A stretch of DNA of 64,000 bases, taken from NCBI RefSeq assembly GCF_001422245.1, contig NZ_LMMM01000018.1:365202-429201 (forward strand), in the 5' to 3' direction. This stretch comes from Rhizobium sp. Leaf262. Lineage in GTDB: Bacteria > Pseudomonadota > Alphaproteobacteria > Rhizobiales > Rhizobiaceae. A model generated the notes under the pieces. That model did no database searches. It saw nothing but the letters and a program-made list of their open reading frames with translations, and was not told the DNA's origin. The translations under genes were made by a program, and so were the position numbers. Shown here piece by piece: positions 16,991 to 23,220 of this stretch. How positions within the stretch are numbered: position 1 is the first letter of the stretch; each line of letters begins with the position of its first letter.

Positions 16991-17560
16991 TTACGGCTTA
17001 GGTGCCGTTGTCGATGTACCATCTGCAGCAGGGGCGGCAGGTGTTGCGCTACCGCTTGCCTTGTCCTTCATGGTCACGAACTCAGGGGCAGCTTTGAGGG
17101 TATCGGCCGTCTCAGTAGTTGTCAGGCGGATAGTGCCGTTCTGCGTGTCGCGGGTGACGGTCAGCTTGTCCATCGGAACCGCGACATCCTTGGCACCGAT
17201 GCCGAGGAAGCCACCAACGCCGACTACCGCTGCGACTATGCCGCCATTTTCCTCAAGAATGAGGTTGGTCACGCTGCCGATGCTTTCGTCGGTCGATGTG
17301 TAGACGGCACTGCCAATATAGTCATTGGCGCTGATCTGGTTTGCACCCTGCTCGGTGAGGTATGCACCACCGGCTGCGGGTGTCGTCGTGGCAGAGGCAT
17401 CAGGGGTCGCAGGCGCTGCCGGGGTTGCTGGGGTCGCAGGTGCTGCGGCGCCTGGGGCTGCTGGTGCTGGCTCTGTTGTGCCCTGTGCAAAGGCCAGAGG
17501 TGCGAACGTTGTGGAACCCAAGAGAGCGGCTGCGGCGATCGTGGTGAGTGTCTTTTTCAT
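16991..17560 (-). CDS. Exported PRC-barrel domain protein
   Basis: 189 aa. Signal peptide MKKTLTTIAAAALLGSTTFA, cleavage near FAQ at residue 26. A low-complexity Ala/Pro/Thr linker follows (about 27-65). The PRC-barrel (about 75-150) has DYIGSAVYTSTDESIGSVTN, then GGFLGIGAKDVAVPMDKL. The tail is again Ala/Pro/Thr-rich. It is probably periplasmic; the biochemical role of such proteins is not known. Its promoter is an exact sigma-EcfG site (17638-17663), linking it to the stress locus next door. Start ATG 17560 preceded by GGAAGG. Confidence 0.88.
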   Translation of the reverse strand: MKKTLTTIAAAALLGSTTFAPLAFAQGTTEPAPAAPGAAAPATPATPAAPATPDASATTTPAAGGAYLTEQGANQISANDYIGSAVYTSTDESIGSVTNLILEENGGIVAAVVGVGGFLGIGAKDVAVPMDKLTVTRDTQNGTIRLTTTETADTLKAAPEFVTMKDKASGSATPAAPAADGTSTTAPKP

Positions 17561-17637
17561 TTCGTACCTTCCTTGTTGTCTCTAACTAACCTGCTCGTGA
17601 CGGCTGAACCGTTTCTTTGTGAGCCTGTTGATTTGCA

Positions 17638-17663
17638 AACGGCAGCAGGTGGAAAATTGTTCC
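17638..17663 (-). promoter_or_regulatory. Sigma-EcfG promoter of the PRC-barrel gene
   Basis: On the minus strand GGAAC (17663-17659), a 17-nt spacer, then CGTT (17641-17638). Expected start near 17631, giving a leader of about 70 nt before the PRC-barrel ATG at 17560. Confidence 0.75.
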
Positions 17664-17809
17664 GCTATTTTTTTAGGCATGTTAGCTCTGGCTCAACAGC
17701 TAAAAATGACGAATAATCAGACACATTCTGGGATTGCGCAGCCTGTCTGCTTCAGCCATTGTGCCTGATGCAACGGTGATTTGACCACCGCCAGAAAACC
17801 CGCGAAACA

Positions 17810-19513
17810 ATGCAGAACACTTTCATTTCCAGATTGAGACAACGACTGGCAGGTTTTTTTCCGACCGCCCCGATCAGAGTCTATCTCGTTGTTATGACAA
17901 CGGTTATCACGCTGCCGCTGATCATTTTCGTCGGTTACCTGATGCTTAAGCTCGAGGCGGATGAAAGAGGTGATCTACAAAGGGAAGCGGTAGAGGATGC
18001 CCGTTCGGTTGCCCGAAACATCGACCGTCGTTTGCAGGAAATGGCAACCTCTCTCAATCTGCTCTCGCAGTTTCCCGAACTCGAAAATGGCGACCTCGAG
18101 GCTTTTCACAAGCGTGTGAGTGAAAGCCTTCAAAAACAGGGGCTGTACGTCATCATCGCCACAGCGGACGGACAGCAGCGTCTGAACAGCCGCGTTGCCT
18201 ATGGCGAGCCTCTGACGAAGGTACCGTCCGACATTAAGCTCGATAGCGTTCTGTCGGCACGCAGGATTGCCGTCTCCAATATTTTTTACGGCAATACCAG
18301 CAAGCAATGGGTCTTCAATGTCATGCGGCCATTGCCACCCGCCCTGTCGGCTGCCGGCGACGCCCTAATCATGACACAGAACGCCCGAGACCTGATGGGG
18401 CTGATCTCGACCGATGGCCTGCCCTCCGGCTGGACGATTGCCATACTTGATGGCGACAGCCACGTGGTCGCCTCCAGCACCCCGCACTCGATTGCCGCAG
18501 GCACTGCATTCGGCCACACGGCTGCTGCCGAGCAGATGCAGGCCTTCAGCGGAAGCTTCGAAGACGGCGACGGCATGATCTATGCCTATTCGCAATTGCC
18601 GGGCTGGTCCTGGAAAGCTGTCATTTGGGGACCGGCAGACAACAGCCATTCGGCATTGGCCAGCACTTGGCGCAAGATGATGATCGGCAGTTTCGCTCTT
18701 CTGATCATCGCCATTGCTGGCGCCTATCTGGTCGGGCGCCAGCTTCGCGGCTCGATCCGCGAACTGGTAGAGATGGCAAAGCGCATTGGCGAAGGCGAGA
18801 TCGTGGCGCCCATCGATACCAAGATCAAGGAAGCCAATCAGGTGGCGATTGCGCTCTCTAACGCGTCCTTCGACCGGAGCCAGGCAGAGGACAGAACACA
18901 TCTCATCCTGCACGAACTGGTTCATCGCTCCAAGAACATGCTGACACTGGTTCAGGCCATGATGCGTCAGCTTGCGCGGGAAAATACGACCGTGGAGGAC
19001 TTCCAGAAAGAAGTCGATCACCGGCTTCGTGGTCTTGGCATGTCGATCAGCGCCCTATCGGAGGTGCAATGGCAAGGGTTGCCAATGCGCAAGCTCGTCG
19101 AGACACATCTTCACGTCTTCGGCAAAGTGGGTGAACAGGTGAAACTCGACGGTGATGATTTCCTGCTATCGCCGGAGGCCGTCCAGAATTTCGGTCTCAT
19201 CATCCATGAACTTGCCACCAATTCCATCAAATACGGCGCGCTGTCTGTACCCACTGCCCATGTCGACTTGTCCTGGCGCAGAAAAACGAGCCCTGATCAC
19301 GATCAGTTGACGATAGACTGGAACGAGGTTGGCGGCCCGCCTGCGGTCAAGCCGACCCGTAGCGGCTTTGGCACCACAATCACGAAACGTCATGCAGAAG
19401 GTGCATTTTCTGCTGTTATTACAACAGAGTATGCCAAAACCGGATTCCGCTGGACATTGGTCGCACCTGCTCATCATTTTCTTGCGCAGAAAAAACCTAA
19501 CGGCAGCGATTAA
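17810..19513 (+). CDS. Membrane-bound HWE-family sensor histidine kinase
   Basis: 567 aa. Helix 1 (about 24-46, VYLVVMTTVITLPLIIFVGY) and helix 2 (about 285-305, MMIGSFALLIIAIAGAYLVG) bracket a periplasmic sensor of about 240 residues. A HAMP-like linker follows. The H-box is LHELVHRSKNMLTLVQAMM (His near 366), the N-box is GLIIHELATNSIKYGALS, and the HWE W-x-E is IDWNEVGG. HWE and HisKA_2 kinases typically phosphorylate PhyR. The position beside phyR-nepR-ecfG supports that role. No sigma-EcfG site is seen in front of it. Start ATG 17810 has no strong ribosome-binding site. Confidence 0.9.
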   Translation: MQNTFISRLRQRLAGFFPTAPIRVYLVVMTTVITLPLIIFVGYLMLKLEADERGDLQREAVEDARSVARNIDRRLQEMATSLNLLSQFPELENGDLEAFHKRVSESLQKQGLYVIIATADGQQRLNSRVAYGEPLTKVPSDIKLDSVLSARRIAVSNIFYGNTSKQWVFNVMRPLPPALSAAGDALIMTQNARDLMGLISTDGLPSGWTIAILDGDSHVVASSTPHSIAAGTAFGHTAAAEQMQAFSGSFEDGDGMIYAYSQLPGWSWKAVIWGPADNSHSALASTWRKMMIGSFALLIIAIAGAYLVGRQLRGSIRELVEMAKRIGEGEIVAPIDTKIKEANQVAIALSNASFDRSQAEDRTHLILHELVHRSKNMLTLVQAMMRQLARENTTVEDFQKEVDHRLRGLGMSISALSEVQWQGLPMRKLVETHLHVFGKVGEQVKLDGDDFLLSPEAVQNFGLIIHELATNSIKYGALSVPTAHVDLSWRRKTSPDHDQLTIDWNEVGGPPAVKPTRSGFGTTITKRHAEGAFSAVITTEYAKTGFRWTLVAPAHHFLAQKKPNGSD

Positions 19514-19529
19514 AATTCTACAACCTGCT

Positions 19530-19554
19530 GGAACCAAAAACATGGACATGCGTT
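19530..19554 (+). promoter_or_regulatory. Sigma-EcfG promoter of a candidate small RNA
   Basis: GGAAC (19530-19534), 16-nt spacer, CGTT (19551-19554): exact consensus. It begins 17 nt after the membrane kinase stop and points away from that gene. No protein gene lies downstream on this strand before the next convergent gene. Confidence 0.78.
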
Positions 19555-19559
19555 TTTAT

Positions 19560-19665
19560 GGCAAGCCAAGCCACTCCCCGTCCCCGCCTGAGGCTTGGCG
19601 CATGCAGGTTTTGCCCCTGAAAACCTGCCCTGAATAGCACGGCTCTACGGAGCCGTGCTTTTTTT
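19560..19665 (+). ncRNA. Candidate general-stress small RNA, three hairpins
   Basis: Predicted to start 6-8 nt after the sigma-EcfG -10 element. Hairpin 1: GCCAAGCC (19565-19572) with GGCTTGGC (19592-19599), its 19-nt loop containing CTCCCCGTCCCC. Hairpin 2: GCAGGTTTT (19604-19612) with AAAACCTGC (19620-19628), loop GCCCCTG. Hairpin 3: AGCACGGCTC (19636-19645) with GAGCCGTGCT (19650-19659), followed by a T-run. All three stems are perfect. No convincing peptide is encoded. The C-rich exposed loops could pair with G-rich ribosome-binding sites, as for the sigma-T-dependent GsrN RNA of Caulobacter. An alternative is that it is only the 3' untranslated region of the kinase message. Confidence 0.7.
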
Positions 19666-19670
19666 GTTTT
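19636..19670 (+). terminator. Intrinsic terminator of the small RNA and the upstream kinase
   Basis: A 10-bp perfect stem with TACG loop, then TTTTTTGTTTT. It is the strongest terminator in the region and oriented for plus-strand transcripts. Confidence 0.88.
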
Positions 19671-19737
19671 ACGATGAGCCGACCAAAGCGTGAGGCAGCA
19701 AATACCGCAATCACGCAAGGCTTCCGCCCAACCCGGA

Positions 19738-20733
19738 TCAGGTTGGGAGCGGTGCGGGGAATCTCAGGAAATAATCGATGGTGTCGGAAGAGACCACATA
19801 TCTGGCTTCGCCACCGAGTGCAGCAGGTACGACCTTTTCAAGAACGACGCTGCCGAAATGGCTTCTTTTGTCAGCATCGCCCGTGGACAAGGCCGCGCCA
19901 CTTCCGCCCAGAGGTTCCGACCAGCGGACTTCGAAAAACTCACCGTCCTTGCGACAATCTAACGTGAGCGGCAGATGTCTTGAGAGGTTTCCGCCGTGGC
20001 TGACCGTGTTCACGACGAGTTCGTGAAACGCCAGGCCGACATAAAGCGCGCCATTAGGATTGAGCAGGAGATTTTCGCCCCGCATCTGTATCAGATGAGG
20101 ATATTCCGGCAGATAGAGATCAGCCTGCTGCTTGAGCAAGTCAAAGATCTCCGCGCCGCGCCAATCCGAGTCAGTGATCAAGTCCTGCGATTGCGCCAGG
20201 GCATGCAGCCGCCCACGGAATTTGCGCAGGAAGTCTTCCTTCGTGAAGCTAAAGCGCGCGGTCTGCGCCGAAAGACTTTGTATGATTGCCAGCAGGTTTT
20301 TGGACCGATGGCTGACCTCGCGAAGCAGGGATCGCAAAAGCTGCTCGCGTCGTCTTTCGACAGTAATTTCCCGGATCGTCGTCTTGAGAACGCGCTGCCC
20401 TGACATGTTCACGGTGGAGTAGACGTGAAACTGGAAAACGCGATCCTTGCCTGCGCTCACTTCCAGCATTCCGCGGCTGCCTGCGGATGTCAGGTCTTTC
20501 TTGAGTTCCGAAAGACGGACGGCAAGGTCCTTTCCGAACATGGACAGATCTGTCGGGTCCTCGCCGGTTTCGCCGGGCAAGCTCCAGACATCGGGCAGGT
20601 TGGCAATAAAGATATACTCTTTGTCGCGGTCCTGCAGCATGACCGTCTCGTCGGAATCGAGCAGAGCTAACACGAGTGAATCGTGAAGATCTCCCTCATC
20701 TCGCCCCGCATTATGCCACGCCAGCCGATGCAA
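19738..20733 (-). CDS. Cytosolic HWE-family histidine kinase with PAS-type sensor
   Basis: 331 aa without membrane segments. N-terminal PAS-like domain (about 20-125; ESLxx-type VMLQDRDKEYIFIANLPDVW). The H-box is EVSHRSKNLLAIIQSLSAQT (His near 140). The C-terminal ATPase includes GLAFHELVVNTVSHGG, and the HWE W-x-E is VRWSEPLGG. The start is a TTG at 20733, immediately behind an in-frame stop and preceded by AGGAG. An exact sigma-EcfG promoter lies 63 nt upstream. It is likely a second input or feedback kinase/phosphatase for PhyR. Confidence 0.87.
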   Translation of the reverse strand: MHRLAWHNAGRDEGDLHDSLVLALLDSDETVMLQDRDKEYIFIANLPDVWSLPGETGEDPTDLSMFGKDLAVRLSELKKDLTSAGSRGMLEVSAGKDRVFQFHVYSTVNMSGQRVLKTTIREITVERRREQLLRSLLREVSHRSKNLLAIIQSLSAQTARFSFTKEDFLRKFRGRLHALAQSQDLITDSDWRGAEIFDLLKQQADLYLPEYPHLIQMRGENLLLNPNGALYVGLAFHELVVNTVSHGGNLSRHLPLTLDCRKDGEFFEVRWSEPLGGSGAALSTGDADKRSHFGSVVLEKVVPAALGGEARYVVSSDTIDYFLRFPAPLPT

Positions 20734-20795
20734 TATGGTCTCCTAACGGGTAACGGCGATCATGGTCGCGCTGCTTGAAAAAACATGCAGCCCTG

Positions 20796-20820
20796 AACGC
20801 CGGGCCACAACCCGAGTTCC
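20796..20820 (-). promoter_or_regulatory. Sigma-EcfG promoter of the cytosolic HWE kinase gene
   Basis: Minus strand GGAAC (20820-20816), 16-nt spacer, CGTT (20799-20796). It lies between phyR and the kinase gene, so the kinase has its own stress-induced start besides any read-through from phyR. Confidence 0.78.
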
Positions 20821-20844
20821 AAATTCTTCTATCTACGATGTCGG

Positions 20845-21639
20845 TTATGCTGCGACGCGTGAACTTTCATTGAAGAACAGCGCCTGGCTGATGAGCGCCT
20901 TGACCATATCCGGATTGAAAGGCTTGGTCACAAGGAATGTCGGTTCAGGGCGTTCACCGGTGAGAAGACGTTCCGGGAAAGCAGTGATGAAGATAACTGG
21001 AAGCGTCGTCATCTGAAGGATCTCCTTCATCGCTTCGAGCCCGGAACTGCCATCTGCCAACTGGATGTCCGCAAGAATCATCTTGGGCTGCGTACGATGG
21101 AAAAGCTCCAGTGCTTCCTTGTGCGTGCGTGCGATGCCCGTGACATTGTGACCGAGGTCCGTCACCATCTGCTCGATATCCATGGCGATCAGAGGCTCGT
21201 CCTCGATAATCATAATATCGGTTGCGACCTGACGTGCAATTTCAGATGCGGCTTCGTCGATCAGTTTGCCGACCTGAGGCTCGGGAACGCGCAGAATTTC
21301 AGCAACTTCCGACAGGGAGAACTCTTCGACCGTTGTCAGCAGGAAGGCCTGGCGGGGTACGGCGGGCACAGCCGAGAGATTGGCGGACGCACGCTTTTCC
21401 CAGCCCGTCAGGTTTTCATCACTCTTGATGTTGATCGTGACGGAACTAAAGATCGAAACAAACAATTGGTAAAGCGAAACCCGGTCACTGCTGGTCTGCG
21501 GGAAAATGCTGACATCGGCGATGAGGGCTTCGAGGCTGGCCGCAACGTAAGCGTCACCAGTGGATTGCGAACCGCAAACAGCACGCGCGAATCTGCGCAG
21601 ATATGGCAGATGCGGTGCAATGCGTGTAGAAACTGACAT
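20845..21639 (-). CDS. phyR: PhyR, general stress response anti-anti-sigma response regulator
   Basis: 264 aa. The N-terminal sigma-factor-like domain (about 1-125; MSVSTRIAPHLPYLRRFARA, and a region-4-like FSLSEVAEILRVPEPQVGKL) is fused to a C-terminal receiver (about 140-255). The receiver's acidic pocket is IIEDEP, the phospho-acceptor is ILADIQLADGSSG and the conserved Lys is in LVTKPFNPD. Phosphorylated PhyR sequesters NepR and frees EcfG. It is divergent from nepR-ecfG, with an exact sigma-EcfG promoter 49 nt upstream, indicating positive feedback. Start ATG 21639 preceded by AGGGGAG. Confidence 0.96.
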   Translation of the reverse strand: MSVSTRIAPHLPYLRRFARAVCGSQSTGDAYVAASLEALIADVSIFPQTSSDRVSLYQLFVSIFSSVTINIKSDENLTGWEKRASANLSAVPAVPRQAFLLTTVEEFSLSEVAEILRVPEPQVGKLIDEAASEIARQVATDIMIIEDEPLIAMDIEQMVTDLGHNVTGIARTHKEALELFHRTQPKMILADIQLADGSSGLEAMKEILQMTTLPVIFITAFPERLLTGERPEPTFLVTKPFNPDMVKALISQALFFNESSRVAA

Positions 21640-21687
21640 GGAATTCTCCCCTGTTCATGCGGCCTGCAACGCAAACCTAAACGAAAA

Positions 21688-21712
21688 AACGTGGTACTCA
21701 AAAAAAAGTTCC
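21688..21712 (-). promoter_or_regulatory. Sigma-EcfG promoter of phyR
   Basis: Minus strand GGAAC (21712-21708), 16-nt spacer, CGTT (21691-21688). Exact consensus; expected start near 21681, leader about 42 nt. Confidence 0.85.
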
Positions 21713-21720
21713 GGCGGGCT

Positions 21721-21745
21721 GGAACAATTTTTTTGTTTAGGCATT
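21721..21745 (+). promoter_or_regulatory. Sigma-EcfG-type promoter of nepR-ecfG (divergent from the phyR promoter)
   Basis: GGAAC (21721-21725), 16-nt spacer, CATT (21742-21745). The -35 is exact and the -10 deviates at one base from CGTT. The -35 boxes of the two divergent promoters are only 8 nt apart. Confidence 0.65.
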
Positions 21746-21778
21746 GATACCGAGGTCACCAAAGGAATACCGGAAATC

Positions 21779-21979
21779 ATGAATATGTTTCAATCGGATC
21801 AGGATCCGTCTGACAAGGGGTCGTCTCCGACTGTCCCGGACTCGGGCAGAGCCGTCATCTCGCGAAAATTACGAGAATTATACGATGCAGTTCAGGACGA
21901 GGGCATCCCTGACAAGTTCCTCGATCTCCTCGAAAAGCTCGACGAAGCTGAAAACAACGCAAAAGCTTCGAGGCGATAA
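21779..21979 (+). CDS. nepR: NepR, anti-sigma factor of the general stress response
   Basis: 66 aa from the ATG at 21779 (MNMFQSDQDPSDKG). The core alpha-helical region ISRKLRELYDAVQDEGIPDK is followed by FLDLLEKLDEAE, as in known NepR proteins that clamp the EcfG sigma factor. The frame is open 219 nt upstream, but that part contains the promoters. Its stop overlaps the ecfG start (TAATG), so anti-sigma and sigma are translationally coupled. Confidence 0.93.
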   Translation: MNMFQSDQDPSDKGSSPTVPDSGRAVISRKLRELYDAVQDEGIPDKFLDLLEKLDEAENNAKASRR

Positions 21980-22545
21980 TGGCCACAGAACCGAGCAAGA
22001 ACGAGTACAATTTCAAGCGTGAAATGCTGGCCGCTTTGCCAAATCTTCGCGCATTCGCCATATCCCTGATCAGATCCCGTGACCGTGCCGATGACCTCGT
22101 GCAGGATACGATCATGAAGGCTTGGGCGAAACAGGAAAGCTATCAGCCCGGCACGAATATGCGGGCATGGCTGGTGACGATCCTGCGAAATGAATTTTAC
22201 AGCCAGATCAGAAAATCGGGCCGTGAAGTTCAGGATACGGATGGCGCATACACATCTCGGCTTTCCGTGCCGCCCGAACAGCATGGCTCGGTCGACCTTC
22301 AGGACTTCAGGCAGGCTCTGGCGAAGTTGCCGGAAGATCAGCGCGAAGCGATTCTGCTGATCGGCGCATCAGGTTTTGCCTATGAGGAAGCCGCAGAGAT
22401 TTGCGGATGCCCTGTCGGCACCATCAAGAGCCGCGTCAGCCGTGCCCGTCTTCGCCTTCAGGAGCTTCTGGGTATCGAGGACGAGAATGAATTCGGTCCT
22501 GATGCACAGATGACGGCCGTGACAGCCGCCGCTGCCATCCGGTAA
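21979..22545 (+). CDS. ecfG: EcfG (RpoE2-type) sigma factor of the general stress response
   Basis: 188-aa ECF sigma factor (ECF15 group). Region 2 (about 12-80) has RSRDRADDLVQDTIMKAW and RAWLVTILRNEFYSQIRKS. Region 4 (about 110-165) has LPEDQREAILLIGASGFAYE and CPVGTIKSRVSRARLRL. It recognises GGAAC-N16/17-CGTT, a motif found repeatedly in this window. Translation is coupled to nepR. A strong bidirectional terminator follows. Confidence 0.96.
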   Translation: MATEPSKNEYNFKREMLAALPNLRAFAISLIRSRDRADDLVQDTIMKAWAKQESYQPGTNMRAWLVTILRNEFYSQIRKSGREVQDTDGAYTSRLSVPPEQHGSVDLQDFRQALAKLPEDQREAILLIGASGFAYEEAAEICGCPVGTIKSRVSRARLRLQELLGIEDENEFGPDAQMTAVTAAAAIR

Positions 22546-22566
22546 CACGATCAGATTTGAAGTTTT

Positions 22567-22598
22567 AAACGGCGCGACTTTTCAAGTCGCGCCGTTTT
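22567..22598. terminator. Bidirectional terminator between ecfG and the Lrp-type regulator
   Basis: A 14-bp perfect stem, AAACGGCGCGACTT (22567-22580) with its complement (22584-22597), loop TTC, then TTAT. The left side carries TTTTAAA, giving T-tracts on both strands. It overlaps the stop codon of the convergent regulator. Confidence 0.9.
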
Positions 22599-23067
22599 AT
22601 ATTCCGACGTCCTTGACCGACTGCATCACGACGAATGTCGATGTGTTGGCCACGCTTGGCAGGCTGGAAATTTTCTCGCCCAGCACCTGCCTGTATTTGC
22701 GGATATTGGTGGTGCGTACCTTGAGCAGATAGTCGAAGGCACCGGCGATCATGTGGCACTCTTCCACTTCCTTGATCTTGCGAACAGCGGTGTTGAAATC
22801 TTCCAGCGCTTTTTCCCGCGTGTCGGAAAGTTTGACTTCTGTGAACGCAATATGCTCGAGGCCCAGTTTGGCGGGATTGAGCATGGCGCGGAAGCCAAGA
22901 ATATAACCCTCGTCCACCAAACGCTTCAAACGCGTCTGGCACGGTGTCTTGGAAAGACCGACCTGCTTGGAGAGTTGCAGAATGGACATGCGCCCATCCT
23001 CGCTCATCGCTTCCAGTATCTTCAGATCGAAGTGATCCAGATCGCCTGTTTCTGATGGTTTTGCCAT
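22597..23067 (-). CDS. putR: PutR, Lrp/AsnC-family activator of putA
   Basis: 156 aa. N-terminal helix-turn-helix (about 13-60; LDHFDLKILEAMSEDGRMSI, then QVGLSKTPCQTRLKRL) and a C-terminal RAM/ligand domain (about 70-150; HMIAGAFDYLLKVRTTNIRK). It is divergent from putA. In Agrobacterium an Lrp-like regulator in this position activates putA in response to proline. Start ATG 23067. The 153-nt intergenic region should hold the binding site. Confidence 0.93.
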   Translation of the reverse strand: MAKPSETGDLDHFDLKILEAMSEDGRMSILQLSKQVGLSKTPCQTRLKRLVDEGYILGFRAMLNPAKLGLEHIAFTEVKLSDTREKALEDFNTAVRKIKEVEECHMIAGAFDYLLKVRTTNIRKYRQVLGEKISSLPSVANTSTFVVMQSVKDVGI

Positions 23068-23220
23068 CCATTTTGCCTTTTATGTAGCTCATTATAAGTT
23101 ATTTTGACCGTATATATCGCTAAAATAAGGCCATAGCAATTTCACCGGCAATGATATTCTGGGCGCTGAAAAAGAGCGACGAGAACGCGCGCTCGAAACA
23201 GATATCCAGGGGCCGGGCCG

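Noticed and set aside
21560..21778. Extension of nepR to an upstream start, giving 139 residues
   Set aside because: The extra region contains both sigma-EcfG promoters and part of the divergent phyR gene; known NepR proteins are about 60-70 residues.
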